From: Lachnospiraceae bacterium | GTDB taxonomy: Bacteria > Bacillota > Clostridia > Lachnospirales > Lachnospiraceae | DNA length: 60,575 nt | Reading direction: 5' to 3' | NCBI GenBank assembly: GCA_017612555.1 | Contig: JAGAFR010000021.1 | Span: 1 to 60,575, forward strand | Shown: piece by piece, positions 1-8,973 of the stretch | How the letters are laid out: each line of letters begins with the position of its first letter | How positions within the stretch are numbered: the stretch's first letter is position 1 | Translations under genes and position numbers: made by a program | Notes under the pieces: model-generated | Database searches by the model: none | What the model saw: only the letters and a program-made list of their open reading frames with translations | What the model was told of the DNA's origin: nothing

Positions 1-622
1 CGTGTGCCATATAGATGGCTTCGATCATCTTTGCTTCGGGAACCTCATTGGCTCCTGCTTCGATCATGATAACCTTCTCTTTTGTGGAAGCGACAGTAAG
101 ATTAAGATCTCCGGTCTTCCACTGCTCCTGGTTGGGATTAACGATGAACTGTCCGTCTATCATCCCTATCTGGGTCGTTGCGCACGGTCCGTCAAACGGA
201 ATATCCGAAATGCTTGTTGCGATAGCGGATCCGAGCATCGCTACAAGTTCCGGACGGCATTCGGGATCTACCGAAAGCACCAGATTGTTAAGTGTGCAGT
301 CATTACGGTAATCCTTCGGGAAAAGAGGTCTCATCGGGCGGTCAATGACACGTGCCGTAAGAACCGCGTTCTCGCTTGCTTTTCCCTCACGCTTGTTAAA
401 GCCTCCCGGGATCTTGCCTACTGCATACATCTTCTCTTCAAATTCAACGCTCAGCGGAAAGAAATCGATCCCCTCCCTGGGCTTTTCCGATGCGGTCGCA
501 GTGGAAAGTACCGTCGTATCACCATAGTGCATGAGTGCAGCGCCGTTTGCCTGCTTTGCTACTCTTCCGATGTCAACGGTGAGGGTACGTCCACCAAGTT
601 CCATTGAATAACTCTTGTACAT
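1..622 (-). CDS. pnp: Polyribonucleotide nucleotidyltransferase (PNPase), N-terminal part
   Basis: This is a 3'-5' phosphorolytic exoribonuclease of RNA decay. Only the first 207 codons are in the window; the gene runs off the left edge. Translating the minus strand from the ATG at 622 gives MYKSYSMELGGRTLTVDIGR, then GGFNKREGKASE and RVIDRPMRPLF, which are hallmarks of the first RNase PH domain of PNPase. The start is supported by AAGGAG five bases upstream. It lies downstream of rpsO on the same strand, the common rpsO-pnp arrangement. In many bacteria pnp also regulates its own message through that intergenic region; here the gap contains two hairpins (694-711 and 725-751). The identification is firm; the C-terminal KH and S1 domains cannot be seen. 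Confidence 0.96.
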   Translation of the reverse strand, partial: MYKSYSMELGGRTLTVDIGRVAKQANGAALMHYGDTTVLSTATASEKPREGIDFFPLSVEFEEKMYAVGKIPGGFNKREGKASENAVLTARVIDRPMRPLFPKDYRNDCTLNNLVLSVDPECRPELVAMLGSAIATSISDIPFDGPCATTQIGMIDGQFIVNPNQEQWKTGDLNLTVASTKEKVIMIEAGANEVPEAKMIEAIYMAH

Positions 623-693
623 TTTTTTCTCCTTCTTCTACCATTTCTACCGGCCATATCCCGTCCCATTTATGCGGAATAATGGCTATACCC

Positions 694-711
694 GGCCGAA
701 AAAAATCGGCC
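694..711 (-). other. Small hairpin in the pnp leader
   Basis: GGCCGA and TCGGCC form a perfect 6-bp stem around a homopolymeric six-base loop (T on the pnp-sense strand). It sits about 70 bases upstream of the pnp start and downstream of the rpsO stem-loop. It could be a processing or mRNA stability structure; no function can be assigned from sequence alone. Confidence 0.4.
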
Positions 712-724
712 ATAATAATCACTT

Positions 725-751
725 AAAGGGACGGTGCTTTGCCGTCCCTTT
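725..751 (-). terminator. Stem-loop after rpsO
   Basis: A perfect 10-bp stem (AAAGGGACGG with CCGTCCCTTT, 7-base loop) starts ten bases after the rpsO stop codon. The run after the stem is only TTT followed by AAG, so termination is probably partial and some transcripts should continue into pnp. An RNase III-type processing site, as in other rpsO-pnp operons, is an alternative reading. Confidence 0.55.
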
Positions 752-760
752 GAATGAGAA

Positions 761-1027
761 TTATCTTCTGATACCAAGTCTTTCTATAAGTGTTCTGTAT
801 CTGTTGATGTCCTTCTTCTTCAGATAGTCAAGAAGTCCTCTTCTCTGACCGATCATCTTATACATACCTCTTGCTGAATGATGATCCTTCGGATTGGCTT
901 TCAGATGCTCCGTAAGTTCGGATATCCTTGCCGTAAGAACTGCGATCTGAACTTCCGGTGATCCCGTATCGTTGGGAACTGTCGCATACTCTTTCATTAT
1001 TGCTGCTTTTTTTTCTTTAGTGATCAT
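761..1027 (-). CDS. rpsO: 30S ribosomal protein S15
   Basis: An 88-residue protein with the full S15 pattern: [40 protein letters not shown] and [18 protein letters not shown]15 binds the central domain of 16S rRNA and nucleates assembly of the 30S platform. The frame stays open upstream, but the ATG at 1027 follows GAGGAGG at ideal spacing and gives the standard S15 length, so the longer reading is not the gene. It has its own promoter (1125-1153) and a roughly 90-nt leader, long enough for the S15 autoregulatory structures known in other bacteria, although I cannot identify a particular class. It is followed by a stem-loop and pnp. Confidence 0.97.
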   Translation of the reverse strand: MITKEKKAAIMKEYATVPNDTGSPEVQIAVLTARISELTEHLKANPKDHHSARGMYKMIGQRRGLLDYLKKKDINRYRTLIERLGIRR

Positions 1028-1124
1028 AAAATCCTCCTCGGCATACGCCAAAATCATTAGATTAACCCCTTGCACTGCGGCACGGCTTGCCAATGTCGAA
1101 GCACAGGTTTTTACAACATCTGCT

Positions 1125-1153
1125 ATTCTACCACAGCAAATAAGCCTTGTAAA
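1125..1153 (-). promoter_or_regulatory. rpsO promoter
   Basis: On the minus strand a -35 of TTTACA (1148-1153), a 17-base spacer and a -10 of TAGAAT (1125-1130) preceded by TGG, which makes an extended -10. Transcription should begin near 1118 and leave a leader of about 90 nt before rpsO. The promoter lies right after the stop codon of the preceding transporter gene. Confidence 0.7.
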
Positions 1154-1156
1154 CTG

Positions 1157-2794
1157 TTAATTATCATTATTATATATGGCAAAAGCGATGTTCGTGGCAT
1201 GGTCCGCCACCCTCTCGAGGCCGGATATGACATCCGAGAATATCATACCTCCCTCCGGCTTGCATTCTCCTCTTGTCATGCGGTCCACATGATTCTGCTG
1301 GTACTCGCGTTCTTTCCTGTCGACCTCATCTTCAAGGCGCTTGATGTCTTCAAGATGCTCACTGGAATCGTTCCGAAACATCTCAACCGCATACTGCACA
1401 AGGGTATTGACCATCTCGAGCATAACGGTCATCTCTTTTATCGCCTCCGGCGAAAAACCGCATCCGGTCTTTATCCTCATTCTTGCGGAGTCCGCCACGT
1501 TCTCGGCATGGTCTCCGATCCTCTCTATATCATTTACCACATGAAACAGACCGCCGATGCTCTTTGCATCTTCCACGGGAAGATTTGTCTGACTGATCTT
1601 AACGAGATAATTAGTTATCTCATGATTGAGGAAATTGATGTTCTCCTCGACATGATACACTTCCTCGATATCATCCTCATCAAGAGTGATAAGAGCGTTC
1701 ATCGCACGATTGAGGTTCTCGCTCGCAAGATATGCCATTCGTTCAAGTTCCTTCGAAACATCAACTACAGCCGTAGCCGGAGAAAAGACGTTGCTGCCTC
1801 CGATGTACTTAAGCTGGAGCTGCTGTCTGTATCCGATCTTCTCATCCTCTCCTCTTACGAACAGATGAGTCAGCTTAACTATGACTTTGGTGAACGGAAG
1901 CAGAACGATGACTTGTGTGATCTTAACTATCGTATGAGCGTTTGCGACAAATCGGCCTTTATTTCCGTTCGATAATGCCAGAACCGTATCTATGAACCAG
2001 TCCATTCCGAAAGTAAGGAATATGATGAAGAAGAGCGTGCCTATACCGTTAAACAAAAGGTGGATCATTGCGGCACGTTTTGCATCCTTTTTTCCTCCTA
2101 CCGAAGACAGAAGAGCCGTGGCGCAGGCTCCTATGTTACATCCCTGTATCATAAACAGGCACGTCGGAAGATCCAGAAGATCCTGTGTGGCCATAAGCAG
2201 TATGATGCTGACGGTAACGGATGAACTCTGGACCACGGCAGTGACAAGCGTCCCTACCAGAAGTGCAAGGATCGGGTTTGATACAGCTGAAAATATATCG
2301 AGTGCTCCGGGAATCTCGTGAAGAGTGCCCATCGCTGATGACATGTTATTAAGACCAAGGAACAAAATACCGAAACCGGCAAGGATCTCTCCTATCTTCT
2401 GGACAAAGATCTTCTTGAAGAACAGGAGCATGATAACGCCTGCCAGAACAAGTATGGGAGCATAATCCGCAAGATCGAAGGAAACCAGCTGAGAAGTGAC
2501 TGTCGTACCGATATTGGCACCGAAGATAACGCCTACTGCCTGATACAGATCCATGATACCGGAATTGACAAAACTGACCACCATTGATGTACAGGCTGAT
2601 GATGACTGTATTATCGCTGTGAACAAAAAGCCCACGGCAAGACCGGAAAGAGTGTTTCTCGTAAAGAACTCCAGTATCGAACGAAGCTTTGCACCCGCAG
2701 CCTTTTCGATACCCTCGCCCATCATATGCATTCCGTATAGGAACAGTCCCAAACCGCCGACAAGCGGCAATATGATCAGTGTCAGTACAGCCAT
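1157..2794 (-). CDS. Na/Pi cotransporter family protein with PhoU-like tail
   Basis: A 545-residue membrane protein of the NptA/PNaS sodium-phosphate symporter family. The N-terminal 300 or so residues hold two inverted repeats with the family signatures TAIIQSSSACTSMVVSF and TAVVQSSSVTVSIILL (the QSSS motifs) among about eight hydrophobic segments. Residues from about 335 to the end form a soluble PhoU-like helical domain (HEITNYLVKISQ, NDIERIGDHAENVAD and GLERVADHATNIA). I place the start at the ATG at 2794, which has GGAG six bases upstream; a TTG four codons earlier overlaps that ribosome-binding site and is less likely. It is the last gene of the translation operon, 15 bases after ribF. 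Presumed role: phosphate uptake or signalling. Confidence 0.92.
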   Translation of the reverse strand: MAVLTLIILPLVGGLGLFLYGMHMMGEGIEKAAGAKLRSILEFFTRNTLSGLAVGFLFTAIIQSSSACTSMVVSFVNSGIMDLYQAVGVIFGANIGTTVTSQLVSFDLADYAPILVLAGVIMLLFFKKIFVQKIGEILAGFGILFLGLNNMSSAMGTLHEIPGALDIFSAVSNPILALLVGTLVTAVVQSSSVTVSIILLMATQDLLDLPTCLFMIQGCNIGACATALLSSVGGKKDAKRAAMIHLLFNGIGTLFFIIFLTFGMDWFIDTVLALSNGNKGRFVANAHTIVKITQVIVLLPFTKVIVKLTHLFVRGEDEKIGYRQQLQLKYIGGSNVFSPATAVVDVSKELERMAYLASENLNRAMNALITLDEDDIEEVYHVEENINFLNHEITNYLVKISQTNLPVEDAKSIGGLFHVVNDIERIGDHAENVADSARMRIKTGCGFSPEAIKEMTVMLEMVNTLVQYAVEMFRNDSSEHLEDIKRLEDEVDRKEREYQQNHVDRMTRGECKPEGGMIFSDVISGLERVADHATNIAFAIYNNDN

Positions 2795-2809
2795 CGTTTG
2801 CTCCAACCG

Positions 2810-3721
2810 TTATCGCTTCACCGCATGTTCCTTATGCCATTTCTGTCCGTCAAATATATCCTGTTTGATCTGTTTGTTAAGATCGGATATCTTGTAATAC
2901 CTGACCTCTTCCCGCTTCCACTCCAGTAAAGCTATGGACACATCTCCTCTTTGTATGCCCCGGACTCCGCCGTATATATACGTTTCCAGAGTTCGTGAAT
3001 CGGTCCTGACATTTGTTATGGCATCATAATGTTCATCTTCATATACCGCTATCGAATAATAGACGCCTCCGAGAGGAAGTGTCTTTCCTTCGGGAATATC
3101 AAGTACATAATACCAGGTATTGGTCCCTGCACCAACGGGATCCCGTCGGAACCTTCCGCTTACATGATACGGCCGGTATGACAGGTTCATGACCTTGGTC
3201 GTCTTCCCGGCTGCAAGAAGCTCTTTAAGATATGTGGAACTTATCTCTTTCTTTCCGTCTTTGATCTTACCTATGATCTCAACTTCATAATCATAGATCG
3301 GACCAAAGTCCCGCAGCATCTGAGCATTTCCGGCAGCTCCCTGCCCGAATGTACAGTCCTCACCTACAACAACCGCTCCGGCATTAAGCCTGTCCGATAT
3401 GAATTCCTCAATGAACTGCTGCGCGGATATTGATGCAGTCTTTTCGTAGAAAGGAAATTCGACATAATAATCAACTCCGAGTTCGGAAAAGATATTCCTC
3501 TTCTCCTCATTGGTAAGAAGAACTCCCTTATCATCTCCAAATCCGAGATTTGACGGCGGAATATCAAATGTAAGGATACACGTCTTGTACCCTCTCCTTA
3601 TGTATTCCTTCATCCGCTTTAGTATGTACAGGTGTCCTTTGTGAACACCGTCAAACTTACCGATCGAAACGACGGTCTTTTCGGGAATTGAAAATTCAGT
3701 TGTGCCTGTTATTATATTCAT
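2810..3721 (-). CDS. ribF: RibF-type FAD synthetase / riboflavin kinase, kinase half divergent
   Basis: A 303-residue protein with the two-domain layout of prokaryotic RibF, which makes FMN and then FAD. The N-terminal adenylyltransferase domain is well conserved: SIGKFDGVHKGH nucleotide-binding motif, LTFD, a VVVGEDCTFGQG loop and ISSTYLKELLAAG. The C-terminal flavokinase domain is divergent: it keeps YRPYHVSG, LPLGGVYY and an ETYIYGG stretch, but the usual GFPTAN segment reads GAGTNTWYY. The FMN adenylyltransferase step is therefore more secure than kinase activity. The ATG at 3721 is preferred to a TTG two codons upstream; AAGGA lies 9-10 bases before the ATG. It sits 21 bases after truB, the classic truB-ribF pair. 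Confidence 0.88.
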   Translation of the reverse strand: MNIITGTTEFSIPEKTVVSIGKFDGVHKGHLYILKRMKEYIRRGYKTCILTFDIPPSNLGFGDDKGVLLTNEEKRNIFSELGVDYYVEFPFYEKTASISAQQFIEEFISDRLNAGAVVVGEDCTFGQGAAGNAQMLRDFGPIYDYEVEIIGKIKDGKKEISSTYLKELLAAGKTTKVMNLSYRPYHVSGRFRRDPVGAGTNTWYYVLDIPEGKTLPLGGVYYSIAVYEDEHYDAITNVRTDSRTLETYIYGGVRGIQRGDVSIALLEWKREEVRYYKISDLNKQIKQDIFDGQKWHKEHAVKR

Positions 3722-3742
3722 CCGCAAGCTTTCCTTATGGTA

Positions 3743-4651
3743 TCAGTTCAAAAACATCTTATACGGTTTAAAAATATCGCGTGATCTCTTATATTCGTAA
3801 ACGCCCAAAAATGCCTGTTCGCTGTCATACATCCTTATCTTATCTCCGTCATGAGCATCTTTCATGCCGGGTGAGACTCTTCTTACACTCTTTCCGTCCA
3901 TCACGTTACCGTTGCGAAGGAGTCGTGACAACTCAGGGGTTGCCTTAAAGCTTTCCAGTTCCGAAAAGATCTCTTCGAGTGTTATGATAACATCAGATAT
4001 CTTATCTTCGGCCACTATTTTTTCCAGTTCAGACAGCTTGATCGCACCGCTTATATCAAATTCCCCGACCTTGATCCTGGTCAGTTCCTCCATAGCCGCA
4101 CCGCAGCCGAGACTGTTTCCGATATCGTCTATAAGCGATCTTATGTATGTGCCCTTACCGCACGATACCCTGATCCGAACACGCGGCAGGTCGATCGATA
4201 AAACCTTGATATCGTATATATTAACGAATACGGGCTTTCTCTCGACAGTTTTCCCGCTCCTTGCAAGGTCATAAAGCTTCTGTCCGTCAACCTTCTTGGC
4301 GGAATACATCGGCGGGACCTGGTCGTATCCTCCTATAAAGCCTTGTATAACGGCAGCTATCTCTTCTTCGGTTGACATAACTTCATTCGACTCAAGCATA
4401 ACGCCCGTTACATCAAGTGTGTCATACCTCTTCCCCAGCAGCATCACAGCTTCATACTCTTTATCATGATCCGTAAAGGTCTCGCAAAGCTTTGTTGCTG
4501 CCCCTACGCAGACCGGAAGAACACCTTCCGCCATCGGATCCAGCGTCCCCGTATGGCCGATCTTTCTTGTATGAAGTATCCCGCGGAGCCTGGCCACCAC
4601 ATCATGGCTGGTATAATCTCTCTCTTTGTAGATATTGATCATCCCGTCCAT
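3743..4651 (-). CDS. truB: tRNA pseudouridine(55) synthase
   Basis: Makes pseudouridine 55 in the T-loop of tRNAs. The 302-residue product opens with MDGMINIYKERDYTSHDVV and carries the catalytic GTLDPMAEGVLPVC segment with its aspartate, KEYEAVMLLGKRYDT, VPPMYSAKKVDGQKLYDLAR and CGKGTYIRSL, all typical of TruB. The C-terminal part is shorter on motifs. I chose the ATG at 4651 because family members start MDG; a GTG two codons upstream overlaps the stop of the previous gene and an ATG at 4642 is also possible. It directly follows the DHH phosphoesterase, implying translational coupling. Confidence 0.95.
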   Translation of the reverse strand: MDGMINIYKERDYTSHDVVARLRGILHTRKIGHTGTLDPMAEGVLPVCVGAATKLCETFTDHDKEYEAVMLLGKRYDTLDVTGVMLESNEVMSTEEEIAAVIQGFIGGYDQVPPMYSAKKVDGQKLYDLARSGKTVERKPVFVNIYDIKVLSIDLPRVRIRVSCGKGTYIRSLIDDIGNSLGCGAAMEELTRIKVGEFDISGAIKLSELEKIVAEDKISDVIITLEEIFSELESFKATPELSRLLRNGNVMDGKSVRRVSPGMKDAHDGDKIRMYDSEQAFLGVYEYKRSRDIFKPYKMFLN

Positions 4652-4653
4652 GA

Positions 4654-5601
4654 TCACATCTGCTTTTCTATTTCATGGGACAGTGCATTGATGATGTCGT
4701 GATACGTCCCGTTCATCTCGACTCCCGCTGCCCTGTCGTGTCCGCCGCCGCCGAACAGTGTTGCGATCTTTGCAACATTTACACCGCCGTTTGAACGCAT
4801 GCTTACCTTGAACCGCTGAGTACCCATCTCATACATGAAGATGGCGACTTCAACTCCCTTTGTGTTCTTGAGCTGATTCACGATCCCTTCGAGATGCTTG
4901 GGAAGGACATTGTAGAAGTCCATCATCTTTTTATCGACCATGCTGACAATGCATTTTCCGTCCATAAACAGGATACTCTCCAGGAGTGCACGTCCCAGTA
5001 TCTGGTTCTGAACGTATGATTTTTCGTAAAATGTTTCCTGAATGATCTTCGGTCCGTCAAATCCGTATTCAACGAGCTGTCCTACGATCTCAAAGCTCCT
5101 GCGGCTCATGTTCGAATACTGGAACACTCCGGAATCATGTACGATACCCGTGAACAGGCACTCTGCAACAGCTTTATCTATGTATTCCTTTTCAAACAGT
5201 TCGAACAGCACCTCGCATGTACTCGATGCATGCGGTCTGATCTCGTTCACGTCGGCAAGCCCGGGATTGGTCTCATGATGATCAACACATATAGTCTTAT
5301 CTGCCTTCTCAAAAAAAGTCAGAGCATCACCCAGCCTGTCATATGAACTTACATCAAGAGCTACGAAAACATCGAACTTCCCATCAAAGCTGTAGGTCAG
5401 GTTCATCTCATCATATCCCTCAAGATACGAGAAGATGCTAGGCGGATTATCCTGCGTGAACACAACACATCTTATATCAGGCCTGGCACACTTCAGATAT
5501 GCGTACAGTGCGAGCGTGGAACTGATGCAGTCCCCGTCAGGCCTTATATGTCCCGCTATACCTACATTCTTTGCGCTGCCTATTTCATTCAGAAGATTCA
5601 T
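4654..5601 (-). CDS. DHH family phosphoesterase, NrnA-like (oligoribonuclease / pAp phosphatase)
   Basis: A 315-residue DHH/DHHA1 protein like Bacillus NrnA, which degrades nanoRNAs and 3'-phosphoadenosine 5'-phosphate. Metal-binding motifs are in order: HIRPDGDCISST, a VALDVSS aspartate, the signature DHH in CVDHHETN, and GIVHDSGVFQYSNM. The C-terminal DHHA1 domain ends with FGGGGHDRAAG, the substrate-binding glycine-rich motif. It overlaps rbfA by 4 bp (ATGA) and precedes truB, the usual position of nrnA-type genes in Firmicutes translation operons. Its role is probably the last step of RNA turnover. Activity on cyclic dinucleotide products (pGpG, pApA) is known for some relatives and would suit a genome with EAL proteins, but this is inference. 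Confidence 0.93.
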   Translation of the reverse strand: MNLLNEIGSAKNVGIAGHIRPDGDCISSTLALYAYLKCARPDIRCVVFTQDNPPSIFSYLEGYDEMNLTYSFDGKFDVFVALDVSSYDRLGDALTFFEKADKTICVDHHETNPGLADVNEIRPHASSTCEVLFELFEKEYIDKAVAECLFTGIVHDSGVFQYSNMSRRSFEIVGQLVEYGFDGPKIIQETFYEKSYVQNQILGRALLESILFMDGKCIVSMVDKKMMDFYNVLPKHLEGIVNQLKNTKGVEVAIFMYEMGTQRFKVSMRSNGGVNVAKIATLFGGGGHDRAAGVEMNGTYHDIINALSHEIEKQM

Positions 5602-5972
5602 TCGCCCTCCCTTTCGTGGATGGGAGCCATAACTTCGTCTATCTTGGCCGACATGGCCATACCGTACTCCGTGGATGTATCGGAAATAAACTTAAGCTCG
5701 GGGGTATTGCGAAGGTTAAGAGTTGATGCAAGCTGACGCCTCATGAACCCTTCCGCATTCCTGAGTCCTTCCATAGTCTCCTGACGGGTTATATCGTCAC
5801 CGAGAACACTTATGTAAACCTTGCAGGTCTTAAGATCGGGTGCGACCTCGACATCCGTAACGCACGTCATCGGAGCTATCCGCGGATCCTTGATCTCGCC
5901 GCGTATAAGGTTGGCCAGTACTTTCATGACCTCCGCATTTATCCTTGTATTCTTGATACTGTTCTTTCTCAT
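5598..5972 (-). CDS. rbfA: Ribosome-binding factor A
   Basis: A 124-residue KH-fold protein that helps the late maturation of the 30S subunit and the 5' end of 16S rRNA. Family features are the N-terminal [22 protein letters not shown], then the [21 protein letters not shown] strand pair and [19 protein letters not shown] near the end. Its ATG overlaps the TGA of infB and its own stop overlaps the start of the DHH gene, so three consecutive genes are coupled by 4-bp overlaps. Confidence 0.95.
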   Translation of the reverse strand: MRKNSIKNTRINAEVMKVLANLIRGEIKDPRIAPMTCVTDVEVAPDLKTCKVYISVLGDDITRQETMEGLRNAEGFMRRQLASTLNLRNTPELKFISDTSTEYGMAMSAKIDEVMAPIHEREGE

Positions 5973-8632
5973 TTTCTCGGTACCTCTTCCATGATATAGC
6001 CTTCTACGATATCAAGTTCAGCAAAGTCACCGAATTCTTCGAAGACGAGACCGCACTCGAATCCGGCCTTGACTTCCTTAACATCATCTTTGAATCTCTT
6101 AAGAGAAGCAAGCTTGCCTTCATAGATCTGCTCACCTTCTCTTGTGATCCTTACAAGACAGCCCCTCTGCATGACACCGTCAAGCATATATGCACCGGCA
6201 ATGTTTCCGATACCGCTCGCTTTGAAGATCTGACGGATCTCGGCATGACCGATCACCTTCTCCTCAAATACGGGATCGAGCATTCCCTTCATGGCATCTT
6301 CCACATCTTCTATAGCTTTGTAGATAACATCGTACAGCCTTACATCTACTCCTTCCGTCTCAGCAGTAGCCTTGGCGGTAGCATCGGGTCTTACGTTGAA
6401 ACCTATGATTATCGCATCACTCGCACTTGCAAGGATGACATCAGACTCATTGATGGCACCTACGCCGCTGTGAATGACTTTGACAACAACCTCATCATTT
6501 GAAAGCTTGAGGAGTGATTCCTTGACTGCTTCAACGGAACCCTGGACATCTGCCTTAAGGATAAGGTTGAGTTCCTTGAGATTGCCTTCCTGGATCTTGG
6601 AGAACAGACCCTCAAGCGACATCTTGGATTTCATCTTTGTATCATCAAGCAGCTTAACCTTGTTCTGCGCGATAAATGTCTCGGCAAAGTTCTTGGCTTC
6701 CTTATCGGAATCAAGCGATACGAACACTTCTCCGGCTCCGGGAACATCATTAAGACCTAAGATCTCAACGGGTGTTGAAGGTCCTGCTTCCTTAACCCTT
6801 CTTCCGCTGTCATCTATCATGGCCCTTACTTTACCGTGGGATGCGCCTGCTGCAATAAAATCACCCACCTTAAGGGTACCTTTCTGAACAAGAACAGTAG
6901 CAACAGGTCCGCGGCCCTTATCAAGCTGCGCCTCGATGACCATACCTCTGGCTCTTCTGTTCGCATTTGCCTTAAGTTCAAGAATATCGCTTGTAAGAAG
7001 GATCATTTCAAGAAGTTCCTTGATACCTTCTCCTGTTTTTGCGGATACGGGGGCAAATACGGTACTGCCGCCCCAGTCTTCGGGAACGAGTTCATACTCC
7101 GACAGTTCCTGCTTGACTCTGTCTATGTTTGCGGACGGCTTATCGATCTTGTTGACTGCAACGATGATCTCAATGCCTGCTGCCTTGGCGTGGTTAATAG
7201 CTTCAACCGTCTGAGGCATGACGCCGTCATCTGCGGCAACAACAAGGATAGCTATATCCGTCGCATTAGCACCACGCATACGCATGGCGGTAAAGGCCTC
7301 ATGACCCGGTGTATCAAGGAACGTGATGTTCCTTCCGTTCACGTTGACGACATATGCACCGATAGCCTGCGTGATCCCACCGGCCTCGCCTTCTATTACC
7401 TTGGTATTACGGATCGCATCAAGAAGGGATGTTTTACCGTGGTCAACGTGACCCATGACACAGATAACGGGCGGACGGCTTGTCATTGTAGCGGGATCTT
7501 CCTCTTCTTCCTTAAGAAGCTCCTCTATAACATCAACAACAACTTCCTTCTCACACAGTATCTCGTACTCAACGGCGATCTCTTCGGCTTCCTCGTACGA
7601 TATCTCTTCATTAACGGTCACCACCTTGCCCTGTAAGAACAGCTTCTTGATGATCTGTGATGACTGTATCTTCATCTTGTCGGCAAGTTCTTTGATCGTG
7701 ATCGTCTCCGGAAGAGTGATTACTTTGATCTTCTCTTCTTCGGGTTCTTCCTTCTTCTCGACAGGGCGCACAGGCATCTTTGTGCCTTTACCCTTTACCT
7801 GCTTACCGCCCTTGAAACCGTCTTCATTCTCGTAGATACGGTCTTTTTTGCTCTTGTCTTTTGATACGTTACCTTTTCTTTCACTGCCGCCTCGGCGATT
7901 GTCCTTGGAAGGTTCGGATGAAGCATTGAATCCCCTTCCCTGATTGATGACTATTCCGCCTCTCTGACGTTCGGGTTTTGCTGGGCGGTCAGTTGGCTGT
8001 CCTGCAGGTTTTGCAGGTCTTGCACTTCTTGCCTCGACCGGTTTTTGCGCTCCAGCAGCTCCAGTACTACTGCCATTGCTACTGCTACCGCTCCCAGCAG
8101 TATTGACATCAGTTTTATTAACTTCCGGATTTTCTTTTTTAGGCGTAACGCCTGCTCTACGTAACCGATCTTTATCGCCTCCCTGAACTGTTTCTGCACT
8201 TCTGGCTGCTCTTTCCGCTGTAGTCGGAACCGTGGGACGTATGATACCTCCCTGACGTACCGGTCCCGAAGATGATCCTCTCCCCGCACCCTGTGACATG
8301 CCGCGGTTTCCCATCTGTGAATTTCTTGCCGAAGATACAACGATTATCGGTTTCTTCTTTTTGACGGGTACCGCTCCTGCCGGTCTCTTTTCACCCTTTG
8401 CTTCGGGCTTTGGCCCGTCACTCTTTACGGGTGCCTTTTTCTCTTCCTTTGCTTCGGGAGCCGGAGCCTTGTCCTTGCCGGACAGTTTCTTTCGAAGAGC
8501 CTCCACCTGATCGTCCTCAAGACCTGACGCGGGGGCTTTGCCTTCTATTCCCATCTCTGCAAGTATCGCAACGACTTCGCTGCTCTTTATATCAAATTCT
8601 TTTGCTATCTCATGAACTTTCACTTTTGCCAT
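5969..8632 (-). CDS. infB: Translation initiation factor IF-2
   Basis: An 887-residue GTPase that places initiator tRNA in the ribosome. The N-terminus (residues 1-50) is an IF2_N module ([19 protein letters not shown]), followed by about 250 residues of low-complexity linker rich in Lys, Gly, Ser, Arg and Pro. A second IF2_N module lies at about 305-355 ([20 protein letters not shown]). The G domain follows with [43 protein letters not shown] and SAKTGEGI, then domains II-IV. The start has GGAGG upstream that overlaps the end of ylxQ. The linker is unusually long and repetitive but stays in frame throughout. Essential gene; identification is certain. Confidence 0.98.
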   Translation of the reverse strand: MAKVKVHEIAKEFDIKSSEVVAILAEMGIEGKAPASGLEDDQVEALRKKLSGKDKAPAPEAKEEKKAPVKSDGPKPEAKGEKRPAGAVPVKKKKPIIVVSSARNSQMGNRGMSQGAGRGSSSGPVRQGGIIRPTVPTTAERAARSAETVQGGDKDRLRRAGVTPKKENPEVNKTDVNTAGSGSSSNGSSTGAAGAQKPVEARSARPAKPAGQPTDRPAKPERQRGGIVINQGRGFNASSEPSKDNRRGGSERKGNVSKDKSKKDRIYENEDGFKGGKQVKGKGTKMPVRPVEKKEEPEEEKIKVITLPETITIKELADKMKIQSSQIIKKLFLQGKVVTVNEEISYEEAEEIAVEYEILCEKEVVVDVIEELLKEEEEDPATMTSRPPVICVMGHVDHGKTSLLDAIRNTKVIEGEAGGITQAIGAYVVNVNGRNITFLDTPGHEAFTAMRMRGANATDIAILVVAADDGVMPQTVEAINHAKAAGIEIIVAVNKIDKPSANIDRVKQELSEYELVPEDWGGSTVFAPVSAKTGEGIKELLEMILLTSDILELKANANRRARGMVIEAQLDKGRGPVATVLVQKGTLKVGDFIAAGASHGKVRAMIDDSGRRVKEAGPSTPVEILGLNDVPGAGEVFVSLDSDKEAKNFAETFIAQNKVKLLDDTKMKSKMSLEGLFSKIQEGNLKELNLILKADVQGSVEAVKESLLKLSNDEVVVKVIHSGVGAINESDVILASASDAIIIGFNVRPDATAKATAETEGVDVRLYDVIYKAIEDVEDAMKGMLDPVFEEKVIGHAEIRQIFKASGIGNIAGAYMLDGVMQRGCLVRITREGEQIYEGKLASLKRFKDDVKEVKAGFECGLVFEEFGDFAELDIVEGYIMEEVPRK

Positions 8633-8638
8633 TTACCA

Positions 8639-8968
8639 CTACCTCCGTTTTTCGAGAGCTGCGCACTCATCTATCTTTGACCGGATCTGCTGCGCAAGGT
8701 TTGCATCAACGACACACAATGAAGCGCGGAATTCTTTTCCTATCGCATGTCCCAGGCTTTCCTTGTCTGTATATTCCGCATATGGAACTTTATGATAGTC
8801 ACACATATCTTTAAACCGTTTCCTTGTATTGTCCGAAGCATCGGTTGCCACGATACACAAAAATGACCTTCCTTCTTTGATCGCACCTTCGGTCATGAAC
8901 TCACCGCTCTTTACATATCCGGCTCTCTGGGCCAATCCGAGCAGTTGTAATACAGGATCTCTTTTCAT
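8639..8968 (-). CDS. L7Ae/L30e/Gadd45-family ribosomal protein-like (YlxQ)
   Basis: A 109-residue protein of the small L7Ae-like RNA-binding family found between nusA and infB in Firmicutes (YlxQ). It has the typical beginning LQLLGLAQRAGYVKSGEF, a glycine-lysine surface (AIKEGRSFLCIVATDASDNT) and HKVPYAEYTDKESLGHAIG. Family members bind structured RNA such as kink-turns. It lies five bases after the nusA stop and six before infB. The usual extra gene between nusA and ylxQ (ylxR) is absent. Confidence 0.9.
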   Translation of the reverse strand: MKRDPVLQLLGLAQRAGYVKSGEFMTEGAIKEGRSFLCIVATDASDNTRKRFKDMCDYHKVPYAEYTDKESLGHAIGKEFRASLCVVDANLAQQIRSKIDECAALEKRR

Positions 8969-8973
8969 ATGGT

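Noticed and set aside
725-751. GGCAAAGC in the rpsO stem-loop as part of a cyclic-di-GMP-I riboswitch
   Set aside because: The bases lie in a simple perfect stem; the receptor fold and the rest of the consensus are absent.
1070-1975. Long plus-strand open frame opposite the Na/Pi transporter
   Set aside because: It is antisense to a well-conserved gene, has no family features and no ribosome-binding site; it is a shadow of codon bias.
6836-7636. Plus-strand frame of 266 codons opposite infB
   Set aside because: Cys- and His-rich nonsense typical of the reverse strand of a conserved gene; infB is certain.
7951-8340. Second minus-strand frame inside the infB linker
   Set aside because: It lies in the low-complexity linker, which stays open in several frames; the in-frame infB reading links conserved IF2 domains on both sides.
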